This document shows, piece by piece, positions 35,616 through 44,318 of a DNA stretch of 64,000 nt (the first letter of the stretch is position 1; every line of letters starts with the position of its first letter). Location of the stretch: assembly GCF_000425165.1 (NCBI RefSeq), contig NZ_AULG01000022.1, positions 47,812-111,811 of the forward strand, written 5' to 3'. Both the position numbers and the translations under genes were made by a program. Below the pieces are notes generated by a model. That model was not told the DNA's origin. It made no database searches and saw only the letters and a program-made list of their open reading frames with translations. The DNA is from Photobacterium halotolerans DSM 18316 (lineage in GTDB: Bacteria > Pseudomonadota > Gammaproteobacteria > Enterobacterales > Vibrionaceae).

Positions 35616-38117
35616 ATGATACCACTAGGGAAAATTAAAGAGATTGCATCAGCTCGTGGTGACAAGAACGCATTAATCTATGAAGAAAGAAAAGTTACCT
35701 GGAATGATTTTTATAAGGATGTTAATAAAATCACTTTAAATTTAGCAAGTAAAATTGACTGTAGTTCAGAATTATCAATGTGTTATATTTCTCCTAATTG
35801 TATAGAACTCATTTATTTGATGTCTGCAGCTGCCACATTAAAAATACCATGTACAGGTATCGATTATACACAGGACTCCAGTAAATTAGAACCTATGTTG
35901 AAGGCTACAGGTTGTAAAATTCTTGTTGTTTCCTCATCGTATTGCATTGAAAATAACATAAATATACAGGGGTTATCGAGTCAGGTAAATATTATTGATA
36001 TCGATAACAATGTAAGAAATAGCATTTGTTATGATGAATTGACATGTGAGTCAGACAAAAATATTGATAGCCTTCAATTGCAGCATAGACCTTTTAAAAG
36101 TATTTCATTTACGTCGGGAACGTCTGGTATCCCTAAACCTGTAATTCGAAATAAGTCATTTGATGGACGAAGGTTTTCATTTTTCACTGCTCGCTATGGT
36201 TTCTCATCAGAAGACAGGCATTTGCTTGCAATGCCTTTATATCATGCAGCCGGTAGTGGGTGGTCTAGATTATTTATGCAACTTGGAGCAACTATTATTG
36301 TTGCGAAACCACATGATACTGAACATATGGCTCAACTTCTCAAAAGTGAATGGATTTCAACCAGTGCGATGACGCCTCCTTTATTGAATGAGGTGGTGAG
36401 GCACTATACGGATGGTGGTTATTCCGCGAAAGAGAATAATTTAAAATTTATTATTGTTGGCGGTAAGCACTTTCACCCTCAGGCCAAGCTTCAGGCTATC
36501 AACTCTCTAGGTCCTGTCATATATGAATACTATGGGACAACCGAAACCGGTGTGAATGCCTTAGCTGAACCTAGTGATTTAATCACCAACCCTACGAGTG
36601 TTGGCAGGGCATATGATGGTAATAATATTCTTGTTATCGGTAAGGATGGGCAAGTGCTTCCTGCCCATGAAGTTGGCCGTATAGCGATTGCCAGTTATAT
36701 GAACATGGATAGCTACGGTAATCAAGATTCCGAATTCGTTGTTATTGGTGATACGAAATATCTGATCACTGCTGAAACTGGCGAAATGGATTCCAGTGGT
36801 AATATCTACCTGAGGAACAGAGCTCAGGGTGAAAGTGCTTTAAATATTTATGAGTTAGAGAATGAAGTCAGACATCTGCCAGGTATAAAAGATGTCGCAA
36901 TGATCCCTTCGAATAAGAATACAGTCCATTGTGGGTTCGTTACCAATAGTGACTTTGTTGTGGATGATTTTGAGCTTATTCGAAATATTAAATATATCTG
37001 CAAGAAAATGAAAGTTAAACTGGAAGGCGTCGGCCGTGTTGATTCAATTCCTTACTCACCTTCAGGAAAAGTACGAAATGAAGAGTTGAAAAGTTTGGTT
37101 TTCAATCAAGTTAAAAATATTTCAGGTGATAAAATAAATACAGAAAATAAAAGTAAAATAAGCTTGACTAAATATATTGTTGCAATTCTATGCCTGATGG
37201 GTACAGCAATGTCTTGGGGAGGGATGTTTCCGATTGCAAAGAATGCTTTACAATCCATGGATGCAGTTCATATCAGTTTGATCCGTTATGGTGCGGCTTC
37301 TATGATATTGGTTTTAATGTTATTTATGAAAGAAGGTAGTCATTCATTATCGCCGGGCCGAAGCGTTTTCAAATTATGGTTGTTTGGTTCGTTTGGATTC
37401 GCAGGCTTTAGCATTCTGGCATTTGCGGGGCTCGCCTATACCAAAGCGCAGCATGGTGCGATTATCATGGCACTGATGCCTTTAATTTCTGCAATGATGA
37501 TGTGGACACTGAAAAAAGTAAGACCTGCTAAATTTACCTTGATATCAATCGTGTTCGCTTTGTTTGGTGTGGTACTCGTGATAACTAAAGGTGATATGAG
37601 CGCTTTTTCAGGAGGTAATTTATTACCGTCACTTGTCATACTCTCAGGCGCTTTCTGCTGGGTTACGTACACGTTAGGTGCAAGTTACGTTGAGGGGTTC
37701 TCTGTACTCAGATATACAGCGTTATCTTCTATACTTGGGGCGTTTACTATCTTAATTATTGCTTTAATTACGAATTCGTTAAGTATTACACATGCACCAA
37801 GTATGGAGCAGATATTCTCTGTAAAATGGGAGTTGCTGTACCTTATCACTTTTGCTGGTGTGATTGCTGTATTTTCCTGGAACTATGGAATCAACACTTT
37901 AGGACCGATAAATGGTGTTCTGTTTATTAACTTAGTACCAATTACAGCCTTTGCTATTGGTATGGCAAGAGGTGAGGCTATCAGTCATTCCGAAATTTTT
38001 GGGGCTGCCATAACAATTGCAGTGCTTCTAATGAATAATGTCTATACACGATGGTCAACTGCAAAGAAAGAAAAACATACCCCAAGTTCATTTAATATAC
38101 AGATGTCAAAAAGTTAG
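35616..38117 (+). CDS. Adenylate-forming (ANL) ligase fused to an EamA/DMT-type transporter
   Basis: Start ATG 35616 with GAAGGA 8-13 nt upstream; 833 residues. Residues 1 to about 505 are an ANL adenylating enzyme: SFTSGTSGIPKPV (P-loop A3 motif, from about residue 164), YEYYGTTETG (A5), GEMDSSGNIYLRNR (A7/A8 region, unusual in having TGE rather than TGD) and SPSGKVRNEELK with the catalytic A10 lysine. From about 518 to 815 there are ten hydrophobic segments of the EamA type (AMSWGGMFPIAKNALQSMDA, LAYTKAQHGAIIMALMPLIS, GVLFINLVPITAFAIGMARG). I know of no standard family with this fusion. A carboxylate made or tailored in the cytosol may be activated, joined to an amine and exported by one polypeptide. 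The continuous frame and intact motifs argue against a sequencing artefact. Confidence 0.87.
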   Translation: MIPLGKIKEIASARGDKNALIYEERKVTWNDFYKDVNKITLNLASKIDCSSELSMCYISPNCIELIYLMSAAATLKIPCTGIDYTQDSSKLEPMLKATGCKILVVSSSYCIENNINIQGLSSQVNIIDIDNNVRNSICYDELTCESDKNIDSLQLQHRPFKSISFTSGTSGIPKPVIRNKSFDGRRFSFFTARYGFSSEDRHLLAMPLYHAAGSGWSRLFMQLGATIIVAKPHDTEHMAQLLKSEWISTSAMTPPLLNEVVRHYTDGGYSAKENNLKFIIVGGKHFHPQAKLQAINSLGPVIYEYYGTTETGVNALAEPSDLITNPTSVGRAYDGNNILVIGKDGQVLPAHEVGRIAIASYMNMDSYGNQDSEFVVIGDTKYLITAETGEMDSSGNIYLRNRAQGESALNIYELENEVRHLPGIKDVAMIPSNKNTVHCGFVTNSDFVVDDFELIRNIKYICKKMKVKLEGVGRVDSIPYSPSGKVRNEELKSLVFNQVKNISGDKINTENKSKISLTKYIVAILCLMGTAMSWGGMFPIAKNALQSMDAVHISLIRYGAASMILVLMLFMKEGSHSLSPGRSVFKLWLFGSFGFAGFSILAFAGLAYTKAQHGAIIMALMPLISAMMMWTLKKVRPAKFTLISIVFALFGVVLVITKGDMSAFSGGNLLPSLVILSGAFCWVTYTLGASYVEGFSVLRYTALSSILGAFTILIIALITNSLSITHAPSMEQIFSVKWELLYLITFAGVIAVFSWNYGINTLGPINGVLFINLVPITAFAIGMARGEAISHSEIFGAAITIAVLLMNNVYTRWSTAKKEKHTPSSFNIQMSKS

Positions 38118-38185
38118 TCACTTATTTGTTTAACCAGTAAGGTGAAAAGAGGTGGCAAGCATAATCTATGTTTGTCACTTCATTT

Positions 38186-39046
38186 TTATTTTTTGAATGC
38201 ATTTTTGAATATCCTGACTAACTCGTCCATAACAAGTTTTTTGGGTGTGGAATATGAGGTCTTCTTAGAAGTTAACATCCATATTTCACGGTATATTTCT
38301 TCTGTAGGCTTAATAAATGGATGGGAGTCATTTCGAAGTACAATTCTTGGTATTAGCGAGATACCATAACCACTTTCGGATGCTCTTTTTTGAGCTGAAA
38401 CAGAGTCAGATTGAATTCGTATTGATTTGGTTCCAAATTTTTCGATGAGATACTTACATTCTGGCAGATGACTATACAGATTTGAGTATGTAATTATATT
38501 GACGTTTTCATTTTTTACGAGTTTATCCAGCCAATACTCGTTACCATAGAGCACATATTCTATCTCACCTAATTTTTTACAAATGGATTCGCCCTTTTCT
38601 GGCAACTCCATCCGTAAAGCGATATCAGCTTCCTGTTTAGATATGTTGACATTTCGACTTGAAGTGTCAATTTCAAATCTTAATTCAGGAAATCTTTGGT
38701 GCAAGTTATGCAAATTTTCTATGACGAAATGTTCTGCTAAAAATGGGACCATTGATATTTTAGTATTCTGATTGAACTTTGATTCAGGCGAGAGTTCTTC
38801 TTCGAGGCTGTTGATCTTGTCTCTCATTGTGATGGATTTATCGTAAAGCAATCGACCTTCAATCGTAGAAATGAATCCATCCTGTGTCCTATCAAAGAGC
38901 TTAAGTTTTAAAGCATTTTCCAACCGGTCAATTCTTCTTGATACTGTTGCATAGTTCACATTTAGCCGATTGGCTGCCACACTGACTGTATTTGTTTCAT
39001 ATAACGTGAGAAAAAACTTTAAATCGTCCCAGTTTAATTTGTTCAT
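38186..39046 (-). CDS. LysR-type transcriptional regulator
   Basis: 286 residues. N-terminal winged HTH typical of the family (DDLKFFLTLYETNTVSVAAN, LNVNYATVSRRIDRLENALK, LFDRTQDGF), followed by a co-inducer domain with PFLAEHFV, EADIALRM and SESGYGISLIPRIVL. Convergent to the ANL-EamA gene and of the same AT-rich composition, so it is likely the regulator of the cluster. Its effector may be the pathway's substrate or product. It belongs to the subgroup with the sequence pattern WDDLKFFL, common in Vibrio. Confidence 0.88.
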   Translation of the reverse strand: MNKLNWDDLKFFLTLYETNTVSVAANRLNVNYATVSRRIDRLENALKLKLFDRTQDGFISTIEGRLLYDKSITMRDKINSLEEELSPESKFNQNTKISMVPFLAEHFVIENLHNLHQRFPELRFEIDTSSRNVNISKQEADIALRMELPEKGESICKKLGEIEYVLYGNEYWLDKLVKNENVNIITYSNLYSHLPECKYLIEKFGTKSIRIQSDSVSAQKRASESGYGISLIPRIVLRNDSHPFIKPTEEIYREIWMLTSKKTSYSTPKKLVMDELVRIFKNAFKK

Positions 39047-39480
39047 GAATAACCTAAATTTATGATTTATATTGATTTTACCAAGGTTGAGTCTGAAGTT
39101 ATGCTGTCTGTATGAATCAACTGTGCATATAAAGAGAAGTCAGTTTTTTCTCTGTTCTTATCCATGAACCTTAACCTGCATTCTCTTATGTCTTGGCATC
39201 TATTTTTTAAACATTTTTATGGTCTGCTCCAACAAATCACTGTTCATGAAGCATGTACGGAATAGGATTAATCCCCGGTGGATCGCGACAGAAAATGTTC
39301 GGTTAACCCTCTTCAGATCCATAAAAAACCATAAATGATATGCTTATTGTTTATTATGCTTGCATAATGCACGTATGAAGTCTATACCCTGATTGGCGAA
39401 ATGACCGGGCATTCAATCTGTCGTTGTAACTTCCACGCTCCTACCGGTACCGGGGCGTGGATACCATTGAATAACTGTGG
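39047..39480. other. Intergenic region between the LysR gene and the cellulose locus
   Basis: About 430 nt without a credible gene. It contains the LysR promoter side (39047 onwards) and, at the right, a hairpin of the bcsG transcript. Composition changes from AT-rich to mixed about here, marking the likely right edge of the transferred cluster. Confidence 0.45.
39433..39460 (-). terminator. Hairpin after bcsG
   Basis: CCACGCTCC and GGGGCGTGG form a 9-bp stem with one G-U pair around a 10-nt loop, about 20 nt past the bcsG stop on the minus strand. No U tract, so termination is likely but not certain. Confidence 0.5.
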
Positions 39481-41118
39481 TTATTTCGCCGGGTATTCAG
39501 ACCAGTTGCTGCCATCCAGGGTGATGTAGTTTTTTCCCTGTACTCTGATGACAGTAGATCCTTCGTTTTGAGCGACCACAGGCGTGGCAGGCAGGTTACC
39601 GATCAGAGAGGCCGGATCAAAGCTGCCACTCAGGTACGGGTTTTGCTCTAAGATATTGGCAATGAGCTGAGATAACGCCAGATAGCTGGACGGTGATGTT
39701 ACGCGGGCTGTCTCGCCGGTTCGGACAATGTTTTTGCCAAAGATTCTTAAGCCAACAGGGGTATGCACAATCGAAGGCGACGGGATTTCCCGCATCCCGG
39801 TTATCTGCATCCGATCGCCTTTCATACCCGCACCATGTTCGGGCACCAGCACCACCACGATATTCCGGCCCGATTGTTCCAGTGACTGGAAGAAAGCGTA
39901 CAGATCGTCGAGCAGGTTATTCAAACGCAATTTGTAGCTCATCAGCCCGGTGGATTGGTTGCCGTGAATGATCCGGTTACCGTCGTGCAAGGAGATGGTG
40001 TTATAAAGCGCCACAACCTTGTCGCTGCCTTCCTGCTGGCGATGTTGCCACCAGTGATTCAACACGTCTTTATCTCGGTAAATCGGTGCACCGTCGAAAG
40101 ACTTCTGGTACGGGGAAAAATCCGTTTGCGGCATCAGATCTGCCGCCACATTACCTTCGGTTTGAATTAACTCAAGGAAATTGTCGAAGATCCCGTCGTG
40201 GTTCATCACCAGATTTTCTTCAAAACCTAATTGCTTCAGGTTTTCGAACAGGTAGCACTGCTCAGACGGTGCTCCTGCAAAGAGCTGGCTGTGGTTCTCC
40301 TGCCCGCAACTGGCTCGCAGCAGACGGATCACGGCTGGCCCGCTGTAGGACGTTGCCGCATTGAACTGATCAAAGAGGATGTCGAATTCTTTAAATAAGG
40401 GATGATCTTCCAGTCCGGCGATCTGGATATCGTCCCAGGCGACTGAGCAGATGCTCAAGAATAAGAGATCGAAGGGCGCAGCGTTAACGGCGTTGTCATC
40501 CAGCAGGACTTGCCGTTTGGATTCACGGGAAAAAAACTCGGCCACATATTGGTTCAGGGATGCATCATCTGTTTCTGCTGGCATTTTGGCAGCATTGGCA
40601 TTACCGGCGGGCCGGGTTTCCGGGGTAGTGTTCTCAGCTGTTCCCTGATCTGCAATTACAGGCGCTATCTGGCCGGATGGCAGGCTGAAAAACAGCATCG
40701 CCGCCATCACCAGTACCGATACGCGTAAAAAGCGATTGAGCAGGTAGTAACCTATGCCGACGGCAAAAAGGCCCAGTAGCGCCTGGATAGAGAAAAACCG
40801 GCCTGCCAGTTCAAACAAATAACCCCATTCGAAATGCATCAATTGGTTCATTTGCGCCCACAGGCGCTCTAAAGGCGGCAGGAAAGAATCATAGTGCAGC
40901 AACCAGGCTGCAGCAGGTACAGCAATGACGAGCTTGATGGCTGCCAGCAGCCGGGAACGCAGCGGCAGTAATAAAAAGAGGGCCAGTGCTATGTTTTCCA
41001 GCGGGTGGAAATCAATCGTGCCCTGCAGATACAGGGCGAACTTTGCTATGAAATAAACATTCCACCACCCCAGTCCTTTAACCTGCTGTGATGAATGAGA
41101 AGAGAGTGTAATCGTCAT
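39481..41118 (-). CDS. bcsG: Cellulose phosphoethanolamine transferase BcsG
   Basis: 545 residues: N-terminal membrane segments (about 25-145), a Pro/Thr-rich linker, then a periplasmic alkaline-phosphatase-fold domain. Residues matching the E. coli enzyme are present: Cys224 in LSICSVAWDD, the nucleophile Ser259 in ATSYSGPA, His378 in ISLHDGN, and Glu427-His428 in VPEHGAG for zinc. BcsG moves phosphoethanolamine from phosphatidylethanolamine onto cellulose in the periplasm as it leaves the synthase. It is the last gene of the bcsEFG transcript, 23 nt downstream of bcsF. The full set of active-site residues suggests that this organism makes pEtN-cellulose. Confidence 0.93.
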   Translation of the reverse strand: MTITLSSHSSQQVKGLGWWNVYFIAKFALYLQGTIDFHPLENIALALFLLLPLRSRLLAAIKLVIAVPAAAWLLHYDSFLPPLERLWAQMNQLMHFEWGYLFELAGRFFSIQALLGLFAVGIGYYLLNRFLRVSVLVMAAMLFFSLPSGQIAPVIADQGTAENTTPETRPAGNANAAKMPAETDDASLNQYVAEFFSRESKRQVLLDDNAVNAAPFDLLFLSICSVAWDDIQIAGLEDHPLFKEFDILFDQFNAATSYSGPAVIRLLRASCGQENHSQLFAGAPSEQCYLFENLKQLGFEENLVMNHDGIFDNFLELIQTEGNVAADLMPQTDFSPYQKSFDGAPIYRDKDVLNHWWQHRQQEGSDKVVALYNTISLHDGNRIIHGNQSTGLMSYKLRLNNLLDDLYAFFQSLEQSGRNIVVVLVPEHGAGMKGDRMQITGMREIPSPSIVHTPVGLRIFGKNIVRTGETARVTSPSSYLALSQLIANILEQNPYLSGSFDPASLIGNLPATPVVAQNEGSTVIRVQGKNYITLDGSNWSEYPAK

Positions 41119-41141
41119 AGTCTCTGCTTAGTGATAGAAAT

Positions 41142-41288
41142 TCAGTCTTGTTCAAAGTAGCGGGAGCGCCCGAAAAATTTGCGATAGAGACGCTTGCCCA
41201 GTGTGATCAGGTTATGCAGGTAGTAACCCAGTACCATGCCTGTTAACAGGCTGAGCCCTGCGGTGAGCAGAAAATCATCAATGTTCAT
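41142..41288 (-). CDS. bcsF: Cellulose biosynthesis small membrane protein BcsF
   Basis: A 48-residue protein translated from the minus strand: MNIDDFLLTAGLSLLTGMVL, then GYYLHNLITLGKRLYRKFFG, ending RSRYFEQD. One membrane helix is followed by a basic tail, as in E. coli BcsF (63 residues). Its start overlaps the bcsE stop by 4 nt (ATGA), and it sits between bcsE and bcsG, the expected position. BcsF is known to recruit BcsG and BcsE to the membrane synthase. It is easy to miss because of its length. Confidence 0.85.
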   Translation of the reverse strand: MNIDDFLLTAGLSLLTGMVLGYYLHNLITLGKRLYRKFFGRSRYFEQD

Positions 41289-42859
41289 GATTCACCTTTT
41301 AATCGAATGCGTTTAGGCGCAGCAAAAAGGGCTGCCATCTCTTCTTCGGCGCTACTTTTTTCTGTAAAAATAGCCGGTTCTGTGATGATTTTTTTGATGT
41401 CGGCACAAACCGTCAGAGCTTCTTTGTCGACCACTTCCAGCTCTTTTTCCATATCATGGTGTGCACTGATGATCTGGACGGCCCGGAAGAGATCCCGGAC
41501 TGGCGCATCAAAAATATTATTGAGTGCCGTGTGGATATCCGTTTGGCGAATGGCGCTGAACAGAACATACAACGCATGGTGACAAGCGGTTATCACATCG
41601 CCATCACGCCGGATATGGCACAGCCGCAGACACTCATCCGATTGCATTCCTGGCAGCAGCTTGAGTTTAACCAACACCAGGTCCAGCTGCGGAGAGGTAA
41701 ATTGCTGCATCACAGTATGGCAATATTGGGTAAATGTCTGATTGTCCAGATATCCCCTGGCATTATAGTTCAGGTCATTTAACAACAGCTCTTCAGTATT
41801 GGCCGGCAGCGGGCGCGTCATGCGTTGTCCTTGCACCGCATCGACCTGACTCATCATTCTGAGAAATGGCAGATGATAAGGCACAATCAGGTTCACACCG
41901 GCGCGCAGCAGAAAGGTTTCATCGGCATATCGCAGGCACTGCCTGACTTCTCTGATGATGATCTTGAGCCGCAGGCCGGCTTTTTGCCGTAAATACAGGC
42001 AATCGACAGCCAGTTGACGGATCTCCTCCGGCGACTGGCAGGACAATATCACTGTCGCTGAAGGCGGGGTTGTTGAATCACTGATGATCTCTGCATTGTT
42101 TGCCGCCAGCTGGACGTGTGCAGGAAGTGGGATGTCTTCCTCCGCAGCAGCATGGCTCATCACAATCAGCGTCGTGTCATCCTGGCTGCCAAGTGTCGTT
42201 ATATTGGGGGTTGAAACCGGCACGGCAGCCAGCATACCCAGTGCCGTTTTCTGCACAATAAAGGTTTTATCTGATTGAACGCCGTCCGGTTTTGCCCAGA
42301 AATGTACATGGTAGCTGTATTTGTCGTCACTGATCATGCTCATGGAAGCCAGCCCCGCCAGGTGACGGTTCAGTGCCAGTAATGCCGGTTTCAATGACGT
42401 TGAGGCGACAGAGCCGTACACCAGCAATTGGATGGTCAGGTTATTATTGGTAGCGTGATCGTTAAGTTTTTTTAAATCAATAGTGAGATTATCGTTATTA
42501 ATATTGACGAAAAATATATCCGGGACAAAAAGGATGCACAGCGATTTTTGGGTGATTTTTAATTTGATGATGTCATCCAGCAGTAAATGTATACCGTTTG
42601 GGGCTCTATTCTTATTCAGAAAAAAGAGTTTCTTACATTTTTCCTGTAACGTCGCTGAGAGCTGATAAGCTTCCTGTTCGGTCAGGCCGGAGTAAAAGTT
42701 ATCTTTGTTGGTAAGGCTGGTGAAGTTATTGTTTTCATTCTGTTTAATGATTGATGTCAGATAATCGATTGCCATGGTTTTGTGGTCAAAAAGATTAACA
42801 TAAACCGACGGGAAATTGTTTATTCCGACAAAGTGTGTAAAGTCTGGATTTATAGACAT
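41285..42859 (-). CDS. bcsE: Cyclic-di-GMP-binding cellulose regulator BcsE
   Basis: 524 residues, in the first position of bcsEFG, divergent from bcsRQABZC. The middle and C-terminal parts (LKIIIREVRQCLRYADETFL, LRAGVNLIVPYHLPFLRMMS, VQGQRMTRPLPAN) match the BcsE GIL region. An RxxD tetrad (RYAD) is visible, but I cannot confirm that it is the c-di-GMP-binding I-site. BcsE boosts cellulose output by loading c-di-GMP on the synthase together with BcsR and BcsQ. The N-terminal third is more variable than the rest, as in other BcsE proteins. Confidence 0.88.
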   Translation of the reverse strand: MSINPDFTHFVGINNFPSVYVNLFDHKTMAIDYLTSIIKQNENNNFTSLTNKDNFYSGLTEQEAYQLSATLQEKCKKLFFLNKNRAPNGIHLLLDDIIKLKITQKSLCILFVPDIFFVNINNDNLTIDLKKLNDHATNNNLTIQLLVYGSVASTSLKPALLALNRHLAGLASMSMISDDKYSYHVHFWAKPDGVQSDKTFIVQKTALGMLAAVPVSTPNITTLGSQDDTTLIVMSHAAAEEDIPLPAHVQLAANNAEIISDSTTPPSATVILSCQSPEEIRQLAVDCLYLRQKAGLRLKIIIREVRQCLRYADETFLLRAGVNLIVPYHLPFLRMMSQVDAVQGQRMTRPLPANTEELLLNDLNYNARGYLDNQTFTQYCHTVMQQFTSPQLDLVLVKLKLLPGMQSDECLRLCHIRRDGDVITACHHALYVLFSAIRQTDIHTALNNIFDAPVRDLFRAVQIISAHHDMEKELEVVDKEALTVCADIKKIITEPAIFTEKSSAEEEMAALFAAPKRIRLKGES

Positions 42860-43337
42860 AGAAAATACCAGTTGCTCGCCATCGGCACTTTTCCCGCTTT
42901 ATTTAAGCTTGCAGAGGCACCATCACAGTAAGAACACGACAGAAAAATGTGTTACTAATATAGTCAGATCATATAGAATTTGCGCAAAAAGTCGAATCAT
43001 TCATCTGGTTTATCTTGGCACTGACTGAAAGGTGCAAGGAACTGTTTGGTTTGCATATGGTCAGCGTACTGATCACGAAATTTGATTATGAACTGAAAGG
43101 CATACATAATTAAACGGAATACTATCATTAGTTTCTGGTCTTATCAGTTAGCGTTTTAGCAGCTAGTATTAAATTTATCAAACGGAGGTCTGATTTTTTT
43201 GTGGACCGAATGTTAATAAGGAACAGGCAAAAATGTAATAAAAGTGAGTGTCTGTTTGTTTCTTTAAGAATTATGTACTTAAATTAAAGTTTGTATTAAT
43301 GGCATTGATATATTCTATTAAGTAGTGGTGAATTATT
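42860..43337. other. Divergent promoter region between bcsE and bcsR
   Basis: About 480 nt of AT-rich non-coding DNA that must carry the promoters of both cellulose transcripts. I see no gene, no clear riboswitch fold and no operator that I can name. Its length and low GC content compared with the bcs genes suggest several regulatory sites. Confidence 0.5.
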
Positions 43338-43532
43338 GTGGTAATGCCTGCGAAAGATGTTGATGCAATTTACGCATCTTATAACATGACTAATCATGAT
43401 TATGTCGAATTAAACGAAAGCGAAACCTATTCAAAAGTCAAAAATAAATGGTTGATATTAAAAAGTAAAAAGTCACTTCACGGAACTAAACAAGCGAGTA
43501 CTGAAAACAGTAGCCAGGTCGATATGGTATGA
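43338..43532 (+). CDS. bcsR: Cellulose biosynthesis protein BcsR
   Basis: 64 residues. GTG 43338 is preferred because GGTG (43327-43330) is 7 nt upstream; ATG 43344 is the alternative. The core DVDAIYASYNMTNHDYVELN, then EtxxxxxKNKWLIL, follows the BcsR pattern (D-x-x-x-x-Y-x-L-x-x-x-D-Y-x-D ... rWPLL). Known role: BcsR pairs with BcsQ to stabilise the synthase and helps BcsE bind c-di-GMP. Its stop overlaps the bcsQ start by 4 nt (ATGA), which fits translational coupling. The tail after residue 45 is Lys/Ser-rich and not conserved. Confidence 0.78.
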   Translation: MVMPAKDVDAIYASYNMTNHDYVELNESETYSKVKNKWLILKSKKSLHGTKQASTENSSQVDMV

Positions 43533-44314
43533 AAAGGATCGGGATTCTCAGCTTGCGCGGTGGTGCCGGGGCGACAACAGTTACAGCAAATCTGGCTCAG
43601 GCATTAGTGCAAGTGCAGAAAAATGTGCTGGTTGTGGATACGGCTCCCGCCAACTTGCTGCGTTTACACCTCGGCTTGCCTATCTCCAGTGTTGAAGGGT
43701 GGGCCAGTCACATGTGTGCGAATACTGACTGGCAGTCCGCGGGCTTTGAAAGTCCGAATGGTGTGGCATTTTTGCCTTTTGGCCAACTGTCATTACAGAG
43801 CGCCCGACAGTTTGAGGCGAACCGCGGCCCTTACCTTGCTGAGATCCTTGAAGCACTCGGGCGGTTTGAGGCGGGTGACAATCAGGATCACTGGCAACTG
43901 ATTCATTTGGCAGCGTCGGATCTGGCGACACTGGAAGATGAAGCCTTTGGGTATTTTTTTGATGTCGTGCTGGTGGTGTTAACCCCTGATGCCGCCAGTT
44001 ACTGCGTGTTGCAAGATGTTTCTGAGACCCAGACTGTTTTTAACGATGCGCCTGTCTCAGCCAAAGTGCGCTATGTGCTCAACCAGTATCAGCCAGAAAC
44101 CGAGATCAGCCGCGATTTCATGCTGGTGATGAAAAAAGAGCTTGGCGCTGAATTGTCACCTGTGCTGTTACACCGGGATATCGCTCTGATGGACAGTGTG
44201 GCAAATCTGACCACAGTGCAGCAGTTTGCTCCAACCAGCCAGGCAACGAAAGATTATCAGTCACTCGCCTTTTGGTGCGTGTCGCAGTTATCAACCATCC
44301 AGTGTGTTTCCTGA
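43529..44314 (+). CDS. bcsQ: Cellulose synthase assembly ATPase BcsQ (ParA/MinD-like)
   Basis: 261 residues with a deviant Walker A LRGGAGATTVTANLA (8-22), VLVVDTAPANLLRLHLGLP and LPFGQLSLQ, closely matching enteric BcsQ (YhjQ). It is a SIMIBI-class ATPase that localises and assembles the Bcs complex at the inner membrane together with BcsR. It is translationally coupled to bcsR, and bcsA starts 4 nt after its stop. Confidence 0.92.
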   Translation: MKRIGILSLRGGAGATTVTANLAQALVQVQKNVLVVDTAPANLLRLHLGLPISSVEGWASHMCANTDWQSAGFESPNGVAFLPFGQLSLQSARQFEANRGPYLAEILEALGRFEAGDNQDHWQLIHLAASDLATLEDEAFGYFFDVVLVVLTPDAASYCVLQDVSETQTVFNDAPVSAKVRYVLNQYQPETEISRDFMLVMKKELGAELSPVLLHRDIALMDSVANLTTVQQFAPTSQATKDYQSLAFWCVSQLSTIQCVS

Positions 44315-44318
44315 GTGT

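Noticed and set aside
42860..43337. A possible c-di-GMP riboswitch ahead of the cellulose operon
   Set aside because: I could not find the conserved GEMM core or a matching stem arrangement; AT-rich sequence alone is not evidence.
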